A DNA stretch of 24,610 nt from CAZMGG01 sp964565715 (lineage in GTDB: Bacteria > Planctomycetota > UBA1135 > UBA2386), in assembly GCA_964565715.1 (NCBI GenBank), contig CAZMGG010000087.1, positions 1 to 24,610 of the forward strand, given 5' to 3'. The position numbers were made by a program, and so were the translations under genes. The notes under the pieces are model-generated. The model saw only the letters and a program-made list of their open reading frames with translations, was not told the DNA's origin and searched no databases. This document shows, in pieces, positions 18,601 to 24,534 of the stretch (positions within the stretch are counted from its first letter, which is position 1; every line of letters starts with the position of its first letter).

Positions 18601-19628
18601 GAGGAGGAATCGTTGATGTTGCCGCTGCGGAAGTCGCGGATCACCGAACGCAGCCCGCTGTTGTTGGCGCCGATCAGGCTGCCGGTGATCGCAGTGTTGC
18701 GCAGCCCCGGCACCGACAGCGGGCCTTCCAGGGCCAGCGCGATGCGGATGTTGGCGCCGCGGCTGTCCGGCGACTCCGGCAGGCCGGCGGCGTTGTTGCG
18801 GGTCTGGTACTGCAGCCCCTCGCTGCCCAGCATCACCGGGTCGAGGATCAGGTTGTTGCTGCGCACCACGAGGCGGACCGGCAGCGGCCGGAACACCGAC
18901 CCCGGGTTGGCGCCGTTCGGATCGCCGGCGATCTGCAGCACCTGGATGGCCTCGGTGTTGCGCAGGCCGGTGACCATGCCGGCGGCGTTGCGCTCGACGA
19001 AGAAGTCGTCCTTGACGCCCAGGCTGGCCGAGAACAGCAGGCGGATCGCCGCGTTGCGCGGCACCACCGAGAACGGCTGCGTCGGCGAGTTCTGGCCGAA
19101 CGCCATCGGCGCGACCTCGCGCAGGCGGTCGTCCAGCTTGTCGAAGGCGTCCTGGAACTCCTTGCTGCCGAGCAGCCGCGGGATGAACAGGCGGGGCTGC
19201 AGGGTGTCCGGATCGGCGCTGATGAAGTCGTAGAGGATCTCGTCGTCGCGGCGCGCGCTGGCGCCATCGCGCTCGTCCTGGATGTCCGGGCCGACGATCA
19301 CGTCGCGCTCGAACAGCGTCAGCGTCTGTCCGGCGCCGGTCTGCTGCAGCCCGTACACGTCCACCAGGCGGCCGAACTCGACCCGCACCAGTTCGGGATG
19401 CGCCGTCGGCTGGAGCGGCGACGGCGTGCCGGCAGCGCCACCGCCACCACCACAGGCCGCGAGCGCGAGCGCCGCGCCGATGCCGAACGCCGACAGGGCC
19501 GACCGCAACAGGGGTGCCACGGGCGACACGCGGGCGGAGACGGGAGCGAGACGGGGCTCCCGGAGGGTCGATGCCGTGTTCATGGGGGCCTTGTTCATTC
19601 GCGCCATGTTCATTCGGGCCGGATTCAT
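15669..19628 (-). CDS. Very large Ig-like domain lipoprotein A (paralogue of C)
   Basis: 1319 residues if started at 19628. Five in-frame ATG codons (residues 1, 6, 8, 11, 16) open the frame; the one at 19583 has AAGG five bases upstream and may be the true start. The signal peptide ends in LAAC with Cys59 as lipid site, then GGGGG. ELVRVEFGRLVDVYG (79-93), VVPRNAAIRLLFSASLGVKDDF (in 188-209), SVIRDFRSGN (328-337), YWLHLLTGEGGVRDLSGN (625-642), LDVEQMYWAPF (816-826) and FDEFDRMSLFLGHSERRPE (833-851) each have a clear counterpart in C. GAVIRFTKPVDLATVRP (521-537) is an SbsA-type Ig-like strand. The end, RYLNWRYLMSNN then FTFSYKFERRP, also matches C. It is first in the lipoprotein array, after a 509-base gap. 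Predicted surface or outer-membrane lipoprotein; function unknown. Confidence 0.87.
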   Translation of the reverse strand: MNPARMNMARMNKAPMNTASTLREPRLAPVSARVSPVAPLLRSALSAFGIGAALALAACGGGGGAAGTPSPLQPTAHPELVRVEFGRLVDVYGLQQTGAGQTLTLFERDVIVGPDIQDERDGASARRDDEILYDFISADPDTLQPRLFIPRLLGSKEFQDAFDKLDDRLREVAPMAFGQNSPTQPFSVVPRNAAIRLLFSASLGVKDDFFVERNAAGMVTGLRNTEAIQVLQIAGDPNGANPGSVFRPLPVRLVVRSNNLILDPVMLGSEGLQYQTRNNAAGLPESPDSRGANIRIALALEGPLSVPGLRNTAITGSLIGANNSGLRSVIRDFRSGNINDSSSDLSRGFVRDPIPPRLVGEIPMFLERVDPVNEVVQEITVFKNSIAHEIDRGDVFKFVGDNSGVPMGIAEVVADPTDDQGNPGVQHVRVRVRFTPGLQDIDPRRLPGYPADPVAREAWLVQNAPRAVLAAEFSAGGRIDPNTNQQIGDDPRYFISFSPTPLPLVNGSPSQPNENVSPMAGAVIRFTKPVDLATVRPADTFFFGTRNLLDQVAIDEFIQNRPNGTGTPGMDPVSFNVAKYRTPHLIGSRVFDEDGSQTALRLQPSSGFYLDDRMRNPQPTDDFRYWLHLLTGEGGVRDLSGNRVDLQADITERANHITIPFTLDARSNGTRPIFENNLAVYITRRHAERDEDEQPSYYLPNEVSIPSGTTRAEAQPLDDLFGAYVYVNGTLQARPTTRSRKIADNLNQAPVAAQTSPLRWCPEPVAGEPQIASNTSTTPFGQGIQNPLNPYGCRLQTVWREIDLSLSRVDPFEFNLDVEQMYWAPFIGANIRFDEFDRMSLFLGHSERRPEPCVGNFSALATFPDSGLGNNFNDNYLHDIRAQSTERESQPPPFPAYVDQPLAIDSSQSVLEPNNTNRFLPLPTFQKPYFVYRDETVREQGGVIQAGSDLRNGLDVFTPFIISPWLHGQGRRVVQNGQNLDIRTGAWNSGINYLPSNTRTIDRFTGGLVGAIALPLLADFWTYCDSSNLPAGNGYIASGANGWQISITVQSGPTPAFRAYSAGRPPLASGSPSICRGPGDAAWVNATGGYTPAGGVTASRDNSLYWIMIDFLKRASVVTNGFIDIYNPHRVPAGFADTRLGPYFMPAGTPQLPANTLPTFTYEFDPPLTQLPGGTAVVVQFRGATEVDPNPWYWRQWYATLPVIGTALQPTDVNFPLDPFKAGDAGVRKFDDRPSGTAGARNWWTYLYNKTVTGYVEDPNQLMTQSYLGAFAGPNDILTPQHVRYLNWRYLMSNNTDANPPVAPTIDTFTFSYKFERRP

Positions 19629-19729
19629 GGTTCGGAGTGCCTGAGGCGTACGAGTCCACCCGCAGATGGCCGTGCCGGTTGCTGGAGCCGTGCACGAAGA
19701 TGCACCGGCGGACGGTCGTCGGGAGCGGG

Positions 19730-19770
19730 GTGCCAGGTCAAGGGGTCGTTCCCCACCGCCAACCTGGCAC
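19730..19770. repeat. Long inverted repeat GTGCCAGGT...ACCTGGCAC (REP-like)
   Basis: A perfect nine-base inverted repeat (19730-19738 and 19762-19770) encloses a second small stem, GGGG-TCGTT-CCCC. The form of a GC-rich palindrome with an imperfect interior recalls repetitive extragenic palindromes and REP-associated transposase targets. No second copy is seen in this window, so its repetitive nature is unproven. It lies about 100 bases upstream of lipoprotein A. Confidence 0.4.
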
Positions 19771-19799
19771 AGGTCACACCGGATCGGCTGGAGGCAGCG

Positions 19800-19943
19800 G
19801 TGGACCTGATCATCGGCTGGGAGCAGAGTTACGAAGGGATGTTACAACAGAAGATCCGCTCAGCAGGCATGGAAACCGGCTCGGCAGCGGAGCATGGGGA
19901 ACCCTCGGCAGATCAACTACCATGCCGCCTCATCGGGATCTGA
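19800..19943 (+). CDS. Possible small protein on the plus strand (47 residues), doubtful
   Basis: A GTG at 19800 is preceded by GGAGG with five-base spacing, and the frame runs 47 codons to TGA, starting (M)DLIIGWEQSYEGMLQQKIR. It is the only plus-strand candidate lying wholly outside a minus-strand gene. Third codon positions are clearly less GC-rich than in the surrounding genes (about 60 percent by eye), which argues against a native, long-resident gene. No family recognised. It may be chance, a remnant, or a newly acquired small gene. Confidence 0.18.
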   Translation: MDLIIGWEQSYEGMLQQKIRSAGMETGSAAEHGEPSADQLPCRLIGI

Positions 19944-20037
19944 TCGGACGTTCTAAGTGTCGAACTTGCACGATCTTGTGATCGATGGTCTCGCCCCTGA
20001 TCAGTCCTCGGGCGCCCCCCTGGCCACCGCTTTGAGC

Positions 20038-20074
20038 GGCGCCTCGGTGCGCTTTCGCACGCCCGGCGGGCGCC
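20038..20074. repeat. Nested hairpin downstream of pyrB
   Basis: An outer stem GGCGCC/GGCGCC (20038-20043 and 20069-20074) encloses a perfect GTGCG-CTTT-CGCAC hairpin (20047-20060). The next hairpin, CCGCT-TTG-AGCGG (20027-20039), abuts it. On the minus strand these follow the pyrB stop by about 65 to 110 bases, so they may belong to the pyrB 3' end or to a structured RNA. No T-run is present. Confidence 0.35.
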
Positions 20075-20088
20075 AGCAGAAACCACCC

Positions 20089-20108
20089 CTGCCATGGGCT
20101 CCTGGCAG
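20089..20108 (-). terminator. Weak hairpin downstream of pyrB
   Basis: The minus strand reads CTGCCA-(8)-TGGCAG, a six-pair stem about 30 bases after the pyrB stop, followed by GGGGTGGTTTCTG, which contains a short TTT. It is the first hairpin after the gene and could contribute to ending the four-gene transcript. Confidence 0.28.
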
Positions 20109-20137
20109 CCGCGACCTGGAGTTCGCAAGGGGTGGCA

Positions 20138-21475
20138 CTACCCGCCATGGGCCTGGTAGCCGGCCGCCTCCGCCTGGGTCTCGCTCTCGAAGTAGACCCG
20201 GTTCTCGGGCTTGATGCGACGGACCTCGGCGGCGTTGTGGCGGTGGTAGAGACGGCTGCCGGAGTGGCCGACGAACCCGGCCACCAGTTCGCGACCACAG
20301 AAGCTGCAGGCCAGCACCGGCGGCGCCTCGCCGCGCAGGGCGAACTCGCGGGCCAGGTAGCGTTTGCCCTCGCCGTTGGTGATGCAGCGCTCGTTGCTGC
20401 ACCGCACGCCTGAGCCCTCGACGCTGGCCGCCACCTGCCGCGGTGGACACGGTTTCGCCCGCAGCGAGATCCGGCCGAGCAGGAACGCCATCAGCGCCAT
20501 CCGCATCGGCACGCCGAGTTCGGCCTGACGGAAGTAGACCGAACGCGGGTCGCTGTCGACGTCGTAGTCGATCTCGTCGACCCGGGGCAGCGGATGCATC
20601 ACCCGGGCGTCGCGCAGGGACTCCGCCCGCAGCGACTGGCTCGACAGCCGCGGATAGTTGCTCGTGTCCTCGCCGTGGTGCCGCTCGCGCTGGGCCCGCG
20701 TCATGTAGATCGCATCGATCCGGTTGACCTCGACGTTGGTCAGGTTGGTGAACAGGGCCAGCTGATGCGGCTTGCTGGCGGTGAGGTAGGCCGCCGCGTT
20801 GCTGCTGGTGGCGATCCCCGGCAGGTCGGCGACCTTGGCCCGCACCGCCTGCACGTCGAAGTCCCGCTGCAGCCGGTGCAGCACGTGGTCGGGCATCTCG
20901 AAGCCCGGGTAGGGCAGCGTGACGATGTTGGCCTTGAAGCGCGCCAGCGCGAAGGCGAACGAGTGGATCGTCCGCGAGTAGCGCAGGTCACCGCACAGCA
21001 CGACCTCGAGGTCCTCGAGGCGGCCCTTCTCCTTCCAGAGCGTGTAGAGGTCGCACAGGGTCTGCGTCGGATGCTCGTGGGCGCCATCACCGCCGTTGAT
21101 CACCGGCACGCGGGCGTAGCGCGCGGCGACCCGCGCGGCGCCGTCCTCCGGATGGCGCAGCACCAGGATGTCGGCGTAGCTGCCGCCGACGACGCGCACC
21201 GTGTCGGCCAGCGACTCGCCCTTGACGCGGCTGGTCGAGCCGCTGTCGGCGGCCGAGATGACGCCGCCGCCGAGCCGCAGCATGGCCGATTCGAAGCTGA
21301 GCCGGGTGCGCGTGCTGGGCTCGAAGAACAGCGTCGCCATGATGCTGCCGCGGCACAGCTCGGACCACGCGCGCAGGTTGTCGCGGAACTCGTCGGCGTA
21401 GTGGAACAGCTCGAGGATCTCGTCGGTGGACAGATCCTCGATGGAGACCAGGTCGCGCTTGGGGGGCTCCGACAT
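20138..21475 (-). CDS. pyrB: Aspartate carbamoyltransferase fused to a PyrI-like zinc domain and an Ada-like tail
   Basis: 445 residues; catalytic chains are usually about 310. Residues 1-342 form a complete aspartate carbamoyltransferase, which joins carbamoyl phosphate and aspartate in pyrimidine synthesis. Visible are FEPSTRTRLSFE (51-62), the mobile loop SRVKGES (82-88), HPTQ (135-138) and MHPLPRVDEI (293-302), so catalytic residues appear intact. Residues 357-400 carry Cys359-x4-Cys364-x25-Cys390-x2-Cys393 with CSNERCITNGEG, closely matching the zinc domain of the regulatory chain PyrI (CPNxxCIxxxE ... CxxC), but without PyrI's nucleotide-binding domain. Residues 404-443 (GSRLYH, IKPENRVYFES, AEAAGY) resemble Ada-type zinc-binding modules in which the usual cysteines are replaced or absent. 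It starts 48 bases after the MnmE-like gene. No separate pyrI is visible in the window. Confidence 0.95.
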   Translation of the reverse strand: MSEPPKRDLVSIEDLSTDEILELFHYADEFRDNLRAWSELCRGSIMATLFFEPSTRTRLSFESAMLRLGGGVISAADSGSTSRVKGESLADTVRVVGGSYADILVLRHPEDGAARVAARYARVPVINGGDGAHEHPTQTLCDLYTLWKEKGRLEDLEVVLCGDLRYSRTIHSFAFALARFKANIVTLPYPGFEMPDHVLHRLQRDFDVQAVRAKVADLPGIATSSNAAAYLTASKPHQLALFTNLTNVEVNRIDAIYMTRAQRERHHGEDTSNYPRLSSQSLRAESLRDARVMHPLPRVDEIDYDVDSDPRSVYFRQAELGVPMRMALMAFLLGRISLRAKPCPPRQVAASVEGSGVRCSNERCITNGEGKRYLAREFALRGEAPPVLACSFCGRELVAGFVGHSGSRLYHRHNAAEVRRIKPENRVYFESETQAEAAGYQAHGG

Positions 21476-21523
21476 CGCCGCGGATTATGCGGCAGCGCGG
21501 CGCGGATTCCCGTCCCCGCCGGT

Positions 21524-22546
21524 TCAACGCCGGACTGCAGCCACCATGCCGGCCCCGCGCGCGTCGAGGGCGGCCGGGCCACCCACCGGCCCGGCCGGCG
21601 CCAGGGCTCGCCGCTGCCGCAGGAGTTCCCCCATCGCCGCCCGGATCGCGCCGGCAGCGCCCGGGTCCCGGCAGTCGAGCCGCAGGTGGCAAGGCACCCC
21701 GTCGGGCCACGGAGCGGCGGGCTGGTCCGCCCGGGTGGCCACCACGGCCAGCGCCTCGGCGGCGAGTTCGCGGTCCAGCGCGTCGGGCCCGCGAGCCCCA
21801 TCGACCACCAGCAGGCTCGCCATCACCGCGTCGGCGCCGAGTTGGCGGCCGAGCGCCTGGGCCCGGGCGTCGGCGGCGCTGGCCGGCGGTCCCAGGCCGG
21901 CGGTGTCGATCAGCTCGTACGGATAGCCGGCGAGACACACCGTCTCGCGCACCGGGTCGCGGGTGAGGCCCGGCAGCGGTCCGGCCAGGGCGCGGGGCCG
22001 ATGCAGCAGGCGGTTGAAGAGCGTGCTCTTGCCGGCGTTCTGCCGGCCGACCAGGCGCAGGCGGCAGGGCGTGACCTGGGCCATGGCATGATGGGAACGC
22101 TGGCGCAGCTCCGCCCAGGCGGCCGCCGCAGCCGCCTTCGGCAGGGCGGCGATCCGGGCCAGGTGCGCCGGAAGATCGAAACCCTGCTGCTCCAGGGCCA
22201 GGGCCACCTGCTCGGGGGCCAGGGCCTCGCGCAGCAGCCGTTGGGCAGGACAGAGCGGCGCTTCGATCCCGGGCGCGGGCGGGAAGTGGCGCAGCACCGC
22301 CGCCACCACCGCCGGCGAACCGTGGGTGTGCAGTTCGAGGCCGTCATCCCCCCGATCCACCGCCAGCACCTCGTCCAGGACCTGGCCGTCCACCACCAGC
22401 CGGCAGCGTCGCGGCGGCGCCTGCGGCGACGGCGCCGCCGGTCGGCCGGCCTGGTCGCGGAGGCAGGCGCCCACCCGCAGGGCCTCGGCGCCCACCGCCC
22501 GCAGGATCGCGATGCCGGCCGGGCCCGGCGGCGTCAGGAGGCGCAC
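21524..22546 (-). CDS. mnmE: Short, diverged MnmE-like GTPase
   Basis: 340 residues from GTG at 22546, chosen because GGAG lies seven bases upstream; a TTG at 22564 has no such site. The N-terminal part (1-115) matches the MnmE folate-binding domain (LLTPPGPAGIAILRAVG, ELHTHGSPAVV). A helical stretch follows, then a GTPase domain: G1 GRQNAGKST (167-175), G2 GLTRD (193-197), G3 DTAG (214-217), and a non-standard G4 TRAD (271-274) in place of NKxD. The chain ends at AAVRR, so it lacks the C-terminal helical half and the C-[IV]-G-K catalytic cysteine of true MnmE (about 450 residues), which modifies tRNA wobble uridines with MnmG. It overlaps the coaX stop by 13 bases. It may be a degenerate MnmE or a repurposed paralogue. 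Confidence 0.82.
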   Translation of the reverse strand: MRLLTPPGPAGIAILRAVGAEALRVGACLRDQAGRPAAPSPQAPPRRCRLVVDGQVLDEVLAVDRGDDGLELHTHGSPAVVAAVLRHFPPAPGIEAPLCPAQRLLREALAPEQVALALEQQGFDLPAHLARIAALPKAAAAAAWAELRQRSHHAMAQVTPCRLRLVGRQNAGKSTLFNRLLHRPRALAGPLPGLTRDPVRETVCLAGYPYELIDTAGLGPPASAADARAQALGRQLGADAVMASLLVVDGARGPDALDRELAAEALAVVATRADQPAAPWPDGVPCHLRLDCRDPGAAGAIRAAMGELLRQRRALAPAGPVGGPAALDARGAGMVAAVRR

Positions 22547-23253
22547 GCCGACTCTCCGAGACAACGGAGGCCCTGGTGGACCAGGTCCGGCACGTGCGCG
22601 AACGGCAGCCGGCCGGCCCGCAGGTAGTGCCCGGCGTTGCCGCCGGTCAGCACCAGCGCCGCTTCCCCCAGCGCCGCCTGGGCATCGGCCACCATGCGCT
22701 CGATCTGGCCGCAGAAGGCCAGCAGCACGCCGGTGTCGAGCCCGGCCTGCGTGCTGCGCGCCGGCAGCGAGCCGCCCCGGGCAGGGTCTGCCAGCGGCAG
22801 GTGCGGCGTCACCCGGGCCATGCCCTGCAGCAGGGCCGCGAGCCCCGGCGCGATGCAGCCGCCGCGGAAGGTCCCCGTGCGGTCCACCAGGTTGACGGTG
22901 GTGGCCGAACCGCAGTCGACGACGACGGCCGTGCCGAACCGCCGGTGCGCGGCCAGCGCGCCGAGCCAGCGGTCGGCGCCCAGCGTCGCCGGCGTCTCGT
23001 AGTCGAGGCGCAGCGGACAGGGCAGGTCGCGCCCGGCCACCAGCATCGGCACCGCCCGCTCCGCCAGCACCGCGGCCGCCGCGGCGAGGCCGTCCGGCAC
23101 CACCGACACGGCGATGCAGCGCCGGGGCCGCGCGTCGCCGAGGAACGCCGCCAGGCCGGCCGCCGATGGCTCCAACCGCTGCCGCCGCCCGTCGGGGTGC
23201 AGCATCGCGTCGAGGGTCGAGTTGCCGCGATCGAGCGTGAGAACCGGCGTCAT
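22534..23253 (-). CDS. coaX: Type III pantothenate kinase CoaX
   Basis: 239 residues from ATG at 23253, slightly shorter than the usual 250-260. It phosphorylates pantothenate, the first step of coenzyme A synthesis, in the cytoplasm. Motifs of the type III (CoaX, ASKHA-fold) family are visible: LDRGNS (7-12, with the catalytic Asp8), YETPATLGADRW (85-96), DCGSATTVN (113-121), GGCIAPGL (131-138), STQAGLDTG (167-175) and LTGGNAGHY (202-210). This distinguishes it from CoaA and eukaryotic-type kinases. LDRGNS and DCGSA depart slightly from the common LDIGNT and DxGTA. It begins 22 bases after the PDZ gene and its end overlaps the MnmE-like gene, so it is probably co-transcribed with both. Confidence 0.93.
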   Translation of the reverse strand: MTPVLTLDRGNSTLDAMLHPDGRRQRLEPSAAGLAAFLGDARPRRCIAVSVVPDGLAAAAAVLAERAVPMLVAGRDLPCPLRLDYETPATLGADRWLGALAAHRRFGTAVVVDCGSATTVNLVDRTGTFRGGCIAPGLAALLQGMARVTPHLPLADPARGGSLPARSTQAGLDTGVLLAFCGQIERMVADAQAALGEAALVLTGGNAGHYLRAGRLPFAHVPDLVHQGLRCLGESACAS

Positions 23254-23275
23254 GCCCGCCCTGGCCCGCGCCCGA

Positions 23276-24523
23276 CTACTTGTCGGGCGCCTGGTAGGTC
23301 CGCTCGGTCACCTGCCCGGTGGAGGTCAGGAACCGGCCGACGAAGGTGCGGGTGCCGCGGTTGTACTGCTTCTTGACCACGTTCACCGCCTCGGCCTTGG
23401 TCCGCACCTGCTCGCCGTTCACCGACAGCAGCACGTCACCGGCCTGGACGCCGTAGCTGCGCGCCACCTCGCTGTCGACGCCGCGGATCTGCACGCCGCG
23501 CACCGACCGGTCGAACTGCGACACGTAGCTGTCGACGTGGATGCGCTCCAGGAACCCCTCGGACGAGTCCTGGAACATCTGCTCGTCCTTGCGGCCGAGG
23601 TGGTAGACCCCGTTGATCTGGCGGGTCTCCTCGACCTCGACCCAGGTGCCGCCGGTGGTCGCCGCCGTCGTCGCGGTGCCGCTGCCGGCGGCCCCGCTGG
23701 CCGCCCGACCGGCCCGCCGCTGCTTGGCCAGCTCCTCGAGGATCGCCTGGCTCATCTGCATGCTGGCCTTGAAGACCTCTTCCTCGGCCGAGGCCACCAC
23801 GCCGTCGCCCTCGGGGCGCAGCCGGACGAAGTAGGCGCTCTCGGCGTCGTTGTTCACCCGCACCAGCTTGATGTCGTCGTAGGGCTTCCAGAGGGTCTCG
23901 CCCGGCTTGACGTAGTGGACGATCTCCGGGCCGCCGAGGCCGCCGGCCGCAGGCATCGGCGTCGGCATCGGGCTGGTCCCGCCGCGACGACCGCCGGGGC
24001 CGCTGGTCCTTGGCGCCGCCACGTCGGCCGGCCGGCCGGCCGGGGTGGCGGCGGCGCCGGCGGCGGCCATCTGCCGCAGCACGTGCTCCGGCAGCTGCAG
24101 CCCGTTCGGGTCCTTGTAGCGCACCGCCACGTGGGTGTCGCCACCGCGCCCGCCGGTGGTGGAATCGCAGGTCAGCGTGATCAGGTCGATGATCTCGGCG
24201 ACCGGCCGCTCCGGCGGCTTGGGCGGCGCGACCGGCGTCTGGGCCTGGGCCGGGTCCGGCGGCGGCGGCGGCAGCTTGCCGACCAGGTTGACGTTGGCGA
24301 AGCGCTGCCACCACTCCAGCGGGCTGTAGACCCAGGCCTGCGAACCGGCCAGGACGCCCTTGCCCTTGGCCAGCTGGGCCACCGCCTGCGTCTGCCCGCG
24401 GCTGTGGAACACGTCCGCCGGCTGGGCCTTCAGGCGGACCGAGGCATCGGCGAACCACAGGCCGGCCTGGACCAGCAGGCCGGCGGTGCCGATGTAGAGC
24501 AGCAGGGGGATCGGAAGGCGCAT
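23276..24523 (-). CDS. Membrane-anchored PDZ-domain protein, GspC-like
   Basis: 415 residues from ATG at 24523. A single N-terminal hydrophobic segment (about 4-26) has only a short cytoplasmic side, so the protein is probably anchored in the inner membrane with the rest in the periplasm. A proline-rich linker (84-107), a strand-rich middle (108-145), a Pro/Ala/Gly low-complexity stretch (about 153-198) and a region of unrecognised fold precede a C-terminal PDZ domain (about 340-402: VRGVQIRGVDSEVARSYGVQ, then AGDVLLSVNGEQVRTKAEAV). One N-terminal transmembrane helix, a periplasmic linker and a C-terminal PDZ is the layout of the type II secretion protein GspC, which links the inner-membrane platform to the secretin. 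No secretin gene is visible, so GspC is a suggestion. It is the first gene of a run with coaX, the MnmE-like gene and pyrB. Confidence 0.8.
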   Translation of the reverse strand: MRLPIPLLLYIGTAGLLVQAGLWFADASVRLKAQPADVFHSRGQTQAVAQLAKGKGVLAGSQAWVYSPLEWWQRFANVNLVGKLPPPPPDPAQAQTPVAPPKPPERPVAEIIDLITLTCDSTTGGRGGDTHVAVRYKDPNGLQLPEHVLRQMAAAGAAATPAGRPADVAAPRTSGPGGRRGGTSPMPTPMPAAGGLGGPEIVHYVKPGETLWKPYDDIKLVRVNNDAESAYFVRLRPEGDGVVASAEEEVFKASMQMSQAILEELAKQRRAGRAASGAAGSGTATTAATTGGTWVEVEETRQINGVYHLGRKDEQMFQDSSEGFLERIHVDSYVSQFDRSVRGVQIRGVDSEVARSYGVQAGDVLLSVNGEQVRTKAEAVNVVKKQYNRGTRTFVGRFLTSTGQVTERTYQAPDK

Positions 24524-24534
24524 GCGCGGCTCGC

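Larger units (their letters stand above)
19629..20137. other. 509-base intergenic region with several inverted repeats
   Basis: The only long gap between supported genes, lying after pyrB and before lipoprotein A. It holds short inverted repeats at 19690-19705, 19730-19770, 20027-20039, 20038-20074 and 20089-20108, and a locally AT-richer patch around 19825-19860 that could hold a promoter for A. No convincing sigma-70 promoter was found: TTGACC (minus strand, about 19741) lacks a matching -10 element. No tRNA or other known RNA gene was recognised. Confidence 0.6.

Noticed and set aside
19735..19760. TTGACC on the minus strand as a -35 element for lipoprotein A
   Set aside because: No -10-like hexamer is found 16-19 bases downstream, and the bases lie inside the REP-like inverted repeat.
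8094..19943. Three plus-strand open frames of about 1200-1450 codons opposite the lipoprotein genes (8094-12146, 11929-15582, 15573-19943)
   Set aside because: They are mirror frames made by strong G/C bias at third positions of the minus-strand genes. Their translations are repetitive mixtures of R, A, V, D, H and G without domains, and they run over gene boundaries. The minus frames have signal peptides and paralogue conservation.
19955..19975. GTTCGA-containing stretch on the minus strand resembling a tRNA T-loop
   Set aside because: The flanking bases do not form the five-pair T stem, and no acceptor or anticodon arm can be placed.
22547..22564. TTG start for the MnmE-like gene
   Set aside because: It has no Shine-Dalgarno; the GTG at 22546 has GGAG seven bases upstream and still keeps the N-domain motif.
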